Below the pieces are notes generated by a model. That model saw nothing but the letters and a program-made list of their open reading frames with translations, made no database searches and had not been told where the DNA came from. Shown in pieces: positions 10,280-21,300 of a DNA stretch of 64,000 bases (positions are counted from its first letter, which is position 1; each line of letters opens with the position of its first letter). The position numbers and the translations under genes are program-made. The stretch is from Conus ventricosus. Lineage: Eukaryota; Mollusca; Gastropoda; Neogastropoda; Conidae. Location: assembly GCA_018398815.1 (NCBI GenBank), contig CM031595.1, positions 142,070,971 to 142,134,970 of the forward strand. Reading direction: 5' to 3'.

Positions 10280-10809
10280 GTAAGTCTACACTGCACCACT
10301 ACAACACGGTCACCGCAAGTGAAATCAGTCTGTTGTGATTCATACTAGGGTTGTGTTCAGTCAACACTACTTTGTCTAACCTTTACCTATTTTTCTTACT
10401 GGAGTGACTAAGTGCCCCACTTAGCTTAATGGAAAAGGTAACAGCCCTGGTAATGTGTGCTCAGTAGACTAGAGATATGCACAAATAAATAATGAATGAA
10501 TGATGGGATGCCAGCAAGCCCTTAGAATGCTCAGTACACTCAAAATATGTCGCAAACAAGTAGAAAATGAGCAATGGGATTGCCAGGGGGTCCTAAGAAT
10601 TCTGCTCATTGATTTGAAAAAAGTTCCCTTTTCATTGCATTATACACACAGTTTTATGTGTGTTGTCAGTGTCATATGTGCTAAATAAACATGCACATAT
10701 AAATACGAACATATTTTCAAATATGCATGCATACATACTGGTTATTGATTTTGTTTACTCTGTAGGTTATTGCAAAGAGTAATGGTGCCTTTCTGACTTC
10801 TGTGTGCAG
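10280..10809 (+). other. intron 10, no recognised content
   Basis: Non-coding; nothing recognised. Acceptor TGTGTGCAG at 10809. Confidence 0.5.
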
Positions 10810-13579
10810 CAACAGAGGATGAGGTTGAGGTGGAATCTGATGAAGTTCATAAGGAGACCATAGAGATTGACTTGTCCAAGGAGGAACCGCAGCCCGTGGA
10901 GGTCATCCCAGTAGAGGACCTGACCACCACCAAAGAAATAGTTCCCCACCAGGTGCAGCCAGCTGCGCCAGCCACTTTCCAGATCCAGATTGGACTTCCT
11001 CAGGTCGCCAAGACCACAGCCACCACTGTTGTTCAAGAGACAACCACTTTCACTCAGGTTCGACGGGAAGTTGTGGAACAGGAGGAGACCCCACCATATC
11101 GGAGGGCCCTACCACACGCACCACTTCAGTTGTCATGAGCAGAGCTGAAGAGATGGCTCCCATTGAGCTGAGGGTCAACATTCCTGTACAACCTGTTGAG
11201 TCACAGGTGGTTGAGCAGCTGACAGAAGCCACAAGTCTTATCACGTCAGAGTTGCAGCAGATACCCGTGGAGGAAAAGGCAGCAGAAGAGAAGCATAAAG
11301 AGACCATTGAGATCATTCAACAGCCCCAGCCCCAGGAAGTTCAGTTCCAAATCCCAGTTACCAGGACTGAGACAACTGAGATCCACAAAGAGGTTGAGCA
11401 CCGCCGTGAATCAGTTCAGAGAATTGAAGTAGAGATCCATGAAACGCAGCTCCAAAGACATCCACAGCCTCAGGAACTGGAGATTCCCATCAGCAAAGTG
11501 GTGTCCACAACTGCCATTGACATTGAGACTGTGGACACCAGAGGCACAGAAGTGGCCAGACCTCAGGAGGATGTTATGGAGGAGACCAGAGAGACCATTG
11601 TGATTGAAAGCAAAGAGATTGAGGAGGAGGCACAACAGCCACAGCCTGTGACAGAAGTTCAGCTCACTGTGAGCACAGCTCCTGAAGAGGCTGTTACTCC
11701 AATGGAAGACACTGAAGTGAAAGCTCCTTTGCATGAAATGGTCACTACAGGAACACCAGAAGTAGCTGAGGCTGAAAAAGTACCATCGGAAGTACAGATG
11801 GAGATTGAACTCGTTCCACAGGAAGAATCCAAAGAGGAAGAAATTGCGACTTTTGAAGAGACGATTACCCTTGAAACTCAGGCTCCTGATGTTGGAACAC
11901 CCATCACAATAGACATTGAAGAATCCAAAGTGGAAAGTAGCATTGAAGAACAAAGACCAGAAGATACACTGGATGTGGTAGAAACAGATATCAAGGCTCC
12001 TGAAGAACAGACCATCGTCATTGAAACAGGTGCTGTTGATGAGTCTGACCTGACTCCCTCTGAGGTACAACTACAGGTGGATCTGGTTCCTGAAGAGAAG
12101 CCCAGTGAAGAGGCAGCTCCCAGCATTGGAGACACAATCACCTTGGATATACAGCCTGTGGAAGAGACACCCACAGCTGTTCCAACTGAAGAGTCCAAGG
12201 TTGAAGGCATCATTGAAATAGAGGCACCAGAAGAAGTTGGTGAAGTGCCAGAAGCAGAAGTCAGTGCCCCAGCTGAAGATGTCATCATCACAGAAAGGGA
12301 AGTCATTGACACTGCTGAGGAAGTTCCATCTGAAGTACAGATGGAAGTGGAGTTGATGCCTGGGGAGCAGCCCCAGGAGGAGGCACCTGTCACTGTGGAG
12401 GAAACTGTGAGTGTAGACATTCAGCCAGTGAAGGAGGACACTGTGTCTGCACCAACACAGCCATCTCAGGTGGAGGATGTTCTGGAAGTCCAGACAGTGG
12501 ATATTACCTCTGATGTCCCACTAACAGAAAACTCAGGCTCCCACAGAGGAGCTCATTGTCAGTGAGAGAGATCAGATTGCCATGACTGCAGAAGTCCCCA
12601 CCGAGGTGGAGCTGGAGCTGGAACTTGTTCCGGAAGAAAAACCAGAGGAACAAGAGGCAATTACCTTGGAGGAACCGATCACTATTGACACAGAGGCTGT
12701 CATTGAGACTCAGATCACTGAAGTTGTGAAAGAAACCAGAGTGGAAGACACCACTGAAGAACAACCCATAGAAATTACTGCGGATGTGGAAGAGAGGGAG
12801 GTGAAAGCTCCCGAGGAAGAGATCATGGTTACAGAGAGACCCATGGTGGAACAAGTGGGAGTTGTTCCTACTGAGGTTCAGTTGGAAATGGAGCTAGTCC
12901 CAGAGGAGATGCCCAAGGACCAAGAAGAGCCAACATTCCAGGAGACCATCACCATTGACACTGTTCCTTTAGATCTGGAAAAGCAGACTTTTGCCCCATC
13001 CGAAGAAACCCAGGTGGAGGTGCGAGAAGTCCTAGAGGTTTCTGACCTGGCTGAAAGCTTTGTGACAGAAAAGCAGGTCAGTCAGGTGGAGGACACCCCC
13101 TTGGAAGAGGTGACCCTGGAGATCCAGGTGAGAGAAGAGGAAGGGGTGGAGCCTGCAGTCATCAGCACCCAGGTAGAACAGGTCGAGGTGTCTGAAGCAG
13201 ATCAAGTGAAGGAGGTCCATAGGGAAGAAATTGAGCTCCAGATTGAAAGAGAGCAACCTCAGCCAGAAGAAGTTCTCTTCACCATTCAGGTGGAACCCTC
13301 AGAAACCACTGTTACTGAGGTCACCAGCACAGAGAAGTCACAGGTGGAAATCCCAGTGTCTGAAGAGGTTGTTCTGGAAACACAAACCTTTGTGTCAGAA
13401 ACAGAGATGGCTGAGAAAAACCAATAGAGAGTGAAGAGAGCCACCGTGAGGAAATCACCCTTCAGATTGAGGGCAAACAGCAAGAGTTGGAGGAGGTTCA
13501 GCTCACATTGCAAGTAGAAGAGAAAGAGCAACCGGAAGAGACTCCTTTGACAGAAGTGGCCGCCCCGTCAGTAGAACAG
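10810..13579 (+). CDS. titin-like exon: long E-rich spacer with 90-residue repeats (three apparent indels)
   Basis: One 2.77-kb exon, acceptor GTGTGCAG, donor GAACAG|GTGAGT, phase 1 in, phase 0 out. It encodes about 920 acidic residues rich in E, V, P, T, I. A 270-bp unit recurs five times, each with a motif like VPSEVQMExELVPEEKP (starts 11780, 12053, 12323, 12594, 12864). The frame breaks three times: near 11088-11092 (C-run one base short), 12528-12531 (A-run one base long) and 13409-13414 (A-run one base short). After each break the neighbouring frame continues the same composition and repeat, so the breaks look like sequence errors. Probably a disordered spring-like segment. No Ig domain inside. 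Confidence 0.85.
11780..13100 (+). repeat. 270-bp coding repeat, five copies
   Basis: Motif starts at 11780, 12053, 12323, 12594 and 12864 (spacings 273, 270, 271, 270). Each unit carries a (V/T)P(S/T)EV block, an EETITLxxQ block and an acidic connector ending near AEEVP. The 271 spacing falls exactly across the extra base inferred at 12528-12531. Confidence 0.8.
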
Positions 13580-14255
13580 GTGAGTGGTGGTTAGTAAAAG
13601 CTGTAGGAGGTAGCTGTAGGTAGTGGCAGTAGTTGTAGTTCAGATCAAGGCCTCTTGTTTATAACAGAGCCACATAGGCCACATCAAGGACAAGATGCAG
13701 TGGTGCCCTCTGATCATCCATTACCACCCAGAGAGCCATTAAAATACCCCATCCTAAGCATTTGTTTGTGGGATTTTTCAGCCTCAGCAGCCAGTTGCTG
13801 TGCAGGTTTAGATGTACTATGGGCTCAGATCAGAAGACTGGAATCACACAGTTGAGTTTCATCCATTTAATGGATACGTCTTTCAGTGTGCTGCTCAAAT
13901 TTCCTGACCAGCAGTGCAGTTGTATCTTGTGCATATGAAAAGAAGCACAGAGGACAGTCCTTGCTTGTAGTTGCAGACCAGTGTGAAAGTCCATAACATA
14001 TTTATCATCGTCATCCTCACTGATCATCATGAAAGAAAAAAGGATATAAAATTTATGGCCTATCATGCACTGCTCTTGTGTTGACCTCAGTTTTTAGTTC
14101 CTTTCCATGCCTATACCTATGGTAAATTCATATCAAAGTCATTGATGTCAACAAATTGACTGGGCCATTGTCAGATATGGTGGAGCCCTCAGGAGAGATT
14201 CTCACTCATACTGGCTTTGGGACTAAGCAGTTATTGTCATCAGTGGGGAGCTTAA

Positions 14256-15458
14256 AGGTCTACTTTAGAGATTTTCGATAATTTGTTAAAAACAGGTCTA
14301 CATGTTATATAACTACAGTATGGTATTCATTTTTCTAAAAAAATCTCCGGAAGAATTTAATAGATAAAAAACGACTTTTGCACACCTGTTCAAACCCCGC
14401 GCGGTAGACCGAAAACCGTGACGTCATTTGATGGACTGGCCTTCAGCCGCGACCTACACAACAAGCCAACGCCAAGTGAAATCAACACGAGTTGCGATCC
14501 CCCACAGCCTAAAAAGTCACGAGGGGGTGGCAGATATTGTGCTGTAGGCGGAGTGCAGCAGCTCAGCAGGAGACGGTATTCTTTGCACACATTTCCATCT
14601 GATCCAGATACTCGAAAGAAGTGGATTCGGTTCGTGCAACCATGCTGGGCAGCTAAAGTTCTATTTACCACGTCAGTTCCAGCTGGGCCGCGGAAACGAG
14701 CTATTCCGACAATTGCCGAGCCCGTTCGAGTGGATCAAAAACTTCGTCTGCATTGTGCGCGTATACTTTGAAGGCGGAGTGGTAAGCTCGTACAGATGAG
14801 TACGATAGTCGCACGTTTATTCTGTTCATATCTATGGACAGATCACACTTGTTAAATTGAACGAACACGTTAAGGCTTGAGGAAGGAGAATCTCCGCTCG
14901 CCGTCCACGCGTGATCGCATCAAGAAGTCAGTCGGTAGCCTCCCTCGAGACTTCGGTTTAAAATCCGTACGCCTTCGGAATGCTGTGTTTCGGGGGCGTC
15001 CAGCTGGAACTGAACTTCTTCTTCTTCTTCCTAAAATACTGGTTCACTCAAAAACGAGTAGGTCACCAGCGCGCAATTGGCGTGGTAAAAAAGAACTTAG
15101 CGTTCAAAATGATAGATACAGGCCTTGGAGAAACTTTCCCAGAGTCACATTGGCTGTCGCAATCATAGTCATGCTTTTACATGATAAATTAAATACCGAG
15201 CGAGATGTGCAAGAACCATCAGAATCGCTTTCTGTCGCCGTCGCTGACCATCATGTGACGTCACATCCAAGAGCAGTTAAGCCATGCCAAGATTTCGTTG
15301 ATTACCTCCCGTTTTCTTGATTACAGGTGAAAATGCCCACTTTCGCGGATCGATTTTGTGTGATCGGGAGCGAATCGGATGTTTATTTTAGCAATTTATC
15401 AAACATTTCATATTTCTGCATAAGCTGACCAATTATCGAAAACCTCTAAAGTAGACCT
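14256..15458. mobile_element. TIR DNA transposon with TTAA flanks and a THAP-like remnant
   Basis: The two ends are inverted repeats of about 31 bases: AGGTCTACTTTAGAGATTTT at the left and its complement, ending CTCTAAAGTAGACCT, at 15458, with about two mismatches. Both ends are flanked by TTAA (14252-14255 and 15459-15462), as expected for a target-site duplication. The inside is more GC- and CpG-rich than the intron around it. The plus-strand frame at 14418-14771 carries a THAP-like fragment. No full transposase is present, so the copy is non-autonomous or decayed. TTAA duplication is typical of piggyBac, but THAP fusions are known from P and ISL2EU elements, so the superfamily is open. Confidence 0.75.
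14418..14771 (+). pseudogene. THAP zinc-finger-like fragment inside the transposon
   Basis: The 117-codon frame contains YCAVGGVQQ, then LHTFPSDPDTRKKWIRFVQ. This fits the THAP pattern: first Cys pair, then the conserved HxFP and a basic stretch before an invariant W. The second Cys of the first pair reads Gly, and the distal C-x2-H pair is not clear, so zinc binding is probably lost. THAP domains bind DNA in several transposases and in host proteins derived from them. It ends at a stop with no catalytic domain following. Confidence 0.5.
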
Positions 15459-16302
15459 TTAAACCTTTGTCCACTGACACTGTACCAGGTCAATTGACCA
15501 TTCCAGAGAGGCCCACACAGTTTAGAGCTTGAGTATTTCAGAGTTGTTTAAGGCATATCACACTATTCAGTATCTATGGCAAAATGCCACACATTCCAGC
15601 CATTGCGCTGGACTGGCGACTGCAAGATTGGTGTATAACACTATTTAGCCTATCAGTGGGATTTACCTGTTTGGCTTTTGATACATGTCTCTTTTAATAT
15701 TTTGTATTGTGCTCCGTAGCTTAACAGGCAATGGAACAAATCAATTCGAAATGATGTTTTTATTTTGTTCTGAATTTGAACTGGGCCTGTTCAGTTCTTA
15801 TTTGCTATTTAATTGTCAAGCAAGGCATAGTCAGTCTTGTGTCTGCTAGCAGTGCTTTTCACTGACTCATGAAGTGAAATGCAACGAGAGGATTTCATCA
15901 GACTAGAGTTTGACACGAAAAGAGTTCATGTGCGAAATTGCTTCCAAACGTATTGCTTTCAAAAATATACGAGACTGTGCATGCAGGAAAAACTGTATTG
16001 GATGCTTTTTCTTTTGCACAAAGGGTTTCCCTTATAACGTTGCCCTTAGTAAGTGATCCTGCATATGTTCCATCAGAAAGGGCATCACCCAGTAGCAGTA
16101 TGGTGTCTTCTCTGTACTTGATATTGATTTTTCCCTGTGGACTGTGGTGTTGAGGGTAGCAACAGGACAAGTTTGGGTGTGGTTGTGTATTAGGGTTGAG
16201 AATCACAGCATTCCGTTAATGATGTTGAGAGGATGCAAAAGATGAGAAGGAAAAAAGTCAGGAAACTTGTTGACAGTTCAGATGATGTATCACTCTATGT
16301 AG

Positions 16303-16413
16303 GTCTGTTTATGAAATATTGACATACCACAAAGGAAAGGTCTGTTTATGAAATATTGACATACCACAAAGGAAAGGTCTGTTTATGAAATATTGACATA
16401 CCACAAAGGAAAG
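16303..16413. repeat. 37-bp tandem repeat, three copies
   Basis: Units start at 16303, 16340 and 16377 with GTCTGTTTATGAAATATTGA and end ACCACAAAGGAAAG; nearly identical, so recent. Confidence 0.92.
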
Positions 16414-16842
16414 GCACTTATTTTTGTGCACAATAAGTTGAGAGGAGGGGAGGGAGGATGCGGAGGTGAAGGATGGGGTAGGGGTTGTGGGGGTCAACCT
16501 TGACAGGCCATTCTCAGACTTCATGAAATTTTAAGTTTGTTAAGAAACTGGAGTACACAAATTTTTTTCATGTTTTGCCGCCAGATGACGTAAGCTGCCT
16601 GGCAAAACCTCAGCTGACTCATTGTGAACAGGTTTTCTGTTCTTCCGGACATCTGCTTACTTAAAACATCTTATTTTAAGACTAGAATCTAATGTTGAGC
16701 AATGATTCTTTCTCCGTGGTTTATAGGATTTGGTGAGTGATTTTCAGGACACAGAATTTTTTTTTGTTCGAGTTCTGTTTTTTCTATTACATATTCATAT
16801 GTTCAGCTGGTGAAAAAAAACAATACTTGTGTTGAATGACAG

Positions 16843-17157
16843 GTTCTCGAGGTGCCAGAGGTAGTGGAGGGCAAGGCGCCAGAGTTCACTTGGGGCTGAT
16901 GTCACTCAAAGTGATGGACGGAGAAGAGGTCAAGTTTCGTTGTGAGGTCAATGGGATCCCCATGCCTGACATTTCGTGGTTCCATGATGACAAACCCATC
17001 ACGGAGAACCAAGACTTCAGCTTATCTTATGATGTGGAGTCTGGGGCCTGCACCCTGCTGATTGCTGAAGTCTTCCCGCAGGATGCTGGCGAATATCGCT
17101 GTGTGGCTGTCAACTCACATGGAGAGGCTGTGACACGGGCTTTCCTTGAAGTGGAAT
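16843..17157 (+). CDS. titin-like exon: Ig domain 7 (one apparent indel)
   Basis: Acceptor AATGACAG, donor GAAT|GTGAGT; phase 0 in, phase 1 out. It begins VLEVPEVVEGKAPEFT, then hits a stop unless one base is restored near 16889-16892, after which the Ig runs on as LGLMSLKVMDGEEVKFRCEV. Landmarks: strand-B Cys (FRCEV), W (ISWFHDD), and DAGEYRCVAV in strand F. It resembles Ig 3 (GIPMPxIS, SYD..SG, EVFPxDxGxY). The frame on both sides of the break is clearly Ig, so an error is more likely than a real mutation. Confidence 0.88.
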
Positions 17158-17768
17158 GTGAGTGTCTCTGTCCTCTGTCTGTCTGTCGGTGTGGAGAGTA
17201 TTTATAGGGTTGATGAGATCAGACAAGATTAAGTAAACAGCTAGCACTTGGCCACTCATTTAATGTGCTCGAATTGTGTATTAGGCTTTGGCCACTCTAC
17301 AAGCTGTGTGTTGCAAGCCACGTTGTGGACTAGCAGAGAGTGAGCTTTGAGTTGTGAAAGGCAGATTGGCCACTCAAGCAGCAATCATAGCTGTCAGTGA
17401 GAGTTTCATGATAAGGATGTCATCAGTTACTGCAGAAGTGGCCACACCTAGAGCGATAACCGCATGGGTAGTGCTAGTGATGATAACCGATGGAAACATT
17501 TTTGTCGCTCAGTGCTAGCACAAGCTGTTGCTTGTGATGTGGCCACACTCTGCAGTATCAGATTTCATCCTTCTACAGAGCAGCTCACAAGGCAGCTCAA
17601 AGCTTGCCATGTGGTATCGCCCTTGGACAGAAGGTTCTGTAGGGGCGATAATCTGTTGCCATAGCTGTCTTGTGTCAGTGTTTGCAATGTATTTTGAGAG
17701 AGCTGGTCGCAGTTGAAGATTGAAGGGCAGGTAAATGCTCATGGTGATTGTCATGTCTGTTATCAGTA

Positions 17769-17815
<47 letters not shown>

Positions 17816-18350
17816 GCATGCTGATAGAATTCATAACAGCTTTGTTGAATTATCTGTTGGAATAGAATTTCTGTCTTTTTCTACTGCAGTATGTAATTTG
17901 TTTTGAAAAAAAGAAAATTCTTGTGTTGTAAACTTCTTAAGAATCAGTAGATCTTTCGTTCTTTTTTTCCGTCTGTCTTTCTTCTACATGCACACTTTTA
18001 GTCCAGTTGATGGAGATAAAGTTGCAGCATTCAATAATTATGGGATCTTTCAGCCTACTTTTTGAGTGTCACTACTGTACACATGCCCTCTCCACCTCCA
18101 TCTCTCCCACCCAATCTCCAGCGATACTCACACCATCTCTCACTCATCTGCCTGTCTGTCTTTATTTCTGTATGTCTGTAGGTCACTTTCTCTTTCTCCC
18201 TCCATTTTCCTTCTCTCAATCTTTTTCTCTCTCTTTTTTTTCCTCCTCCTTTCTTTCTCTCTGTCTCTTTCTCTCTCACTCTCTCTCTGTCTCTGTCTGT
18301 CTACTTGCCTGTCTCTCATAGCAACTTAGTTGGTTTTTGTCTGTTTGCAG
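17158..18350 (+). other. intron 12
   Basis: Contains (GT)n at 17771-17814 and a long C/T-rich stretch at 18180-18320 leading to the acceptor TGTTTGCAG at 18350. The region 17210-17660 has words such as TGGCCACTC recurring. No exon recognised. Confidence 0.5.
17771..17814. repeat. (GT)n microsatellite
   Basis: About 22 uninterrupted GT units. Confidence 0.95.
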
Positions 18351-21300
18351 CTATGAATATGTACCAGACAGTGAGGAAGCGTCAGAGTCTTTGATGTCTT
18401 CCATTGAACCCTCTTCTCCCAAACCAACTCTGCTGACTCAGACACTGAGCTGCCCACCCATTCTCGTGAGTTTGTTGAAGAGATCCAGACTTCAAGAACA
18501 GATATCTGCAGAGCTCACGGAACATGAAGAAGAAGCTCTAAGGAAGAAAACCACACCCGAATATGTGGCTCAAGCTGAAGCGAAGACCAGCCAGAGGAAG
18601 AAGCTGTAATCATGATCAGTGAAGTCCTTCGGAAACAGTGGCTGGAGTTCAGGAACCCAGTGAATCTGTCCAGATTTCAGCAGAGGAGACGCAATTCCAG
18701 GCAGAGCCAGTGCAGAAGTTGCAGAGATTCCCCAGGTGGTGGAGGTGGTTTCTGAAGACCAGGAAGCTGCTGTTCCATCCATCAGTGCACAGTTATCTCA
18801 GCCAACCCTGCAACCAAAACAGAATTTCAGGTGGAGGTGATTCATGAGACACCTGAACTACCTGACTTCTCTGAGGTTCCACTGGAGTCATGTCTGCTGC
18901 TGACGAGGATGTGGTTCCTGCCATTTCAGCCACTACCAAAGAGATTGTTCCTGAGTATAAGACTGAAGTCGTGGAATCAGTAGAAGAGGCTCTTGAACAG
19001 CCTGAAGTTTCGGCAGATACTGAAGAAACAAGTGAAGAGGTTATGCCGTCTGAGGTAACTGTAGAGCTTTTAGGGGTAGAACAGCAACAGCCATCTGAAT
19101 TCAAAACTGAAGCTGTTGAAGAAATCACAGAACACCCTGAAGTGACAGATGTAACCAAAGAAAACGGTGGAAGAAGTAGCCCCCACTGAAATATCTGTGG
19201 AGCTTGTTGGAGCTGAAGAAGGGAAAAGCCAGAAGAATTCAAGATCGAAGCTGTTGAAGAAATCACAGAGCAACCTGAAGTGACAGATGTAACCAAAGAA
19301 ACTCCAGAAGATCTGGTTCCTTCCGAAATATCTGTAGAGCTTGTTGGAGCTGAAGAAGAGAAGCCAGAAGAATTCAAGATTGAAGCTGTTGAAGAAATAA
19401 CAACAAACCCGAAGTGACAGATGTAACCAAAGAAACAGCAGAAGAAGTTTGTGCCCTCTGAGATTGTTCTGGAGCTTGTTGGAGTTGAACAAGAAAAGCC
19501 TGAAGAATTCAAGATCGAAGCTGTTGAAGAAGTTGTAGAACAACCAGAAGTGATGGATGTTACAAAAGAAACTCCAGAAGATCTGGTTCCTTCTAAAATA
19601 TGTGTGGAACTTGTTGGAGCTGAAGAAGGAAGCCAGAAGAATTCAAGATCGAAGCTGTTGAAGAAATCACAGAGCAACCCGAAGTGACAGTTGTAACCAA
19701 AGAAACTCCAGAAGATCTGGTTCCTTCCGAAATATCTGTGGAGCTTGTTGGAGCTGAAGAAGAGAAGCCAGAAGAATTCAAGATCGAAGCTGTTGAAGAA
19801 ATCACAGAGCAACCCGAAGTGACAGATGTCACAAAAGAAACTCCAGAAGATCTGGTTCCTTCTGAAATATCTGTGGAGTTTGTTGGAGCTGAAGAAGAGA
19901 AGCCAGAAGAATTCAAGATCGAAGCTGTTGAAGAAATCACAGAGCAACCTGAAGTGACAGATGTCACAAAAGAAAACCCCAGAAGATCTGGTTCCTTCCG
20001 AAATATCTGTGGAACTTGTTGGAGCTGAAGAAGAGAAGCCAGAAGTATTCAAGATCGAAGCTGTTGAAGAAATCACAGAGCAAACCGAAGTGACAGATGT
20101 CACAAAAGAAACTCCAGAAGATCTGGTTCCTTCTGAAATATCTGTGGAACTTGTTGGAGCTGAAGAAGAGAAGCCAGAAGATTCAAGATCGAAGCTGTTG
20201 AAGAAATCACAGAGCAACCCGAAGTGACAGATGTCACAAAAGAAACTCCAGAAGATCTGGTTCCTTCTGAAATATCTGTGGAACTTGTTGGAGCTGAAGA
20301 AGAGAAGCCAGAAGAATTCAAGATCGAAGCTGTTGAAGAAATCACAGAGCAACCGAAGTGACAGATGTAACCAAAGAAACAGCAGAAGAAGTTGTGCCCT
20401 TTTGAGATTGTTCTGGAGCTTGTTGGAGTTGAACAAGAAAACCCTGAAGAATTCAAGATCGAAGCTGTTGGAAGAAGTTGTAGAACAACCAGAAGTGATG
20501 GATGTTACAAAAGAAACTCCAGAAGATCTGGTTCCTTCTGAAATATGTGGGGAAAACTTGTTGGAGCTGAAGAAGAGAAGCCAGAAGAATTCAAGATCGA
20601 AGCTGTTGAGGAAATCACAGAACAACCCGAAGTGACAGATGTAACCAAAGAAACAGCAGAAGAAGTTGTGCCCTCTGAGATTGTTCTGGAGCTTGTTGGA
20701 GTTGAACAAGAAAAGCCAGAAGAATTCAAGATTGAAGCTGTTGAAGAAGTTGTAAAACAGCCAGAAGTGATGGATGTTACAAAAGAAACTCCAGAAGATC
20801 TGGTTTTCTTCTGAAATATCTGTGGAACTTGTAGGAGCTGAAGAGGAAAAACCAGAGGAATTCAAGACTGAAGCTGTTGAGGAAATCACAGAACAAGCCG
20901 AAGTGACAGATGTAACCAAAGAAACAGCAGAAGAAGTTGTGCCCTCTGAGATTGTTCTGGAGCTTGTAGGAGTTGAACAAGAAAAGCCTGAAGAATTCAA
21001 GATTGAAGCTGTTGAAGAAGTTGTAGAACAGCCAGAAGTGATGGATGTTACAAAAGAAACTCCAGAAGATCTGGTTCCTTCTGAAATATCTCTGGATTTT
21101 GTTGGAGCTGAAGAAGAGAAGCCAGAAGAATTCAAGATCGAAGCTGTTGAAGAAATCACAGAGCAACCCGAAGTGACAGTTGAAACCCAAAGAAACTCCA
21201 GAAGATCTGGTTCCTTCTGAAATATGTGTGGAACTTGTTGGAGTGAAGAAGAGAAGCCAGAAGAATTCAAGATCGAAGCTGTTGAAGAAATCACAGAGCA

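Larger units (their letters stand above)
13580..16842 (+). other. intron 11
   Basis: 3.26 kb. Contains a 1.2-kb TIR transposon (14256-15458) and a 37-bp triplicate repeat (16303-16413). The rest is unrecognised; acceptor GAATGACAG at 16842. Confidence 0.6.

Noticed and set aside
14877..15320. 147-codon ORF inside the TIR element as a transposase
   Set aside because: No catalytic motif or domain recognised; basic composition only. Left as part of the element.
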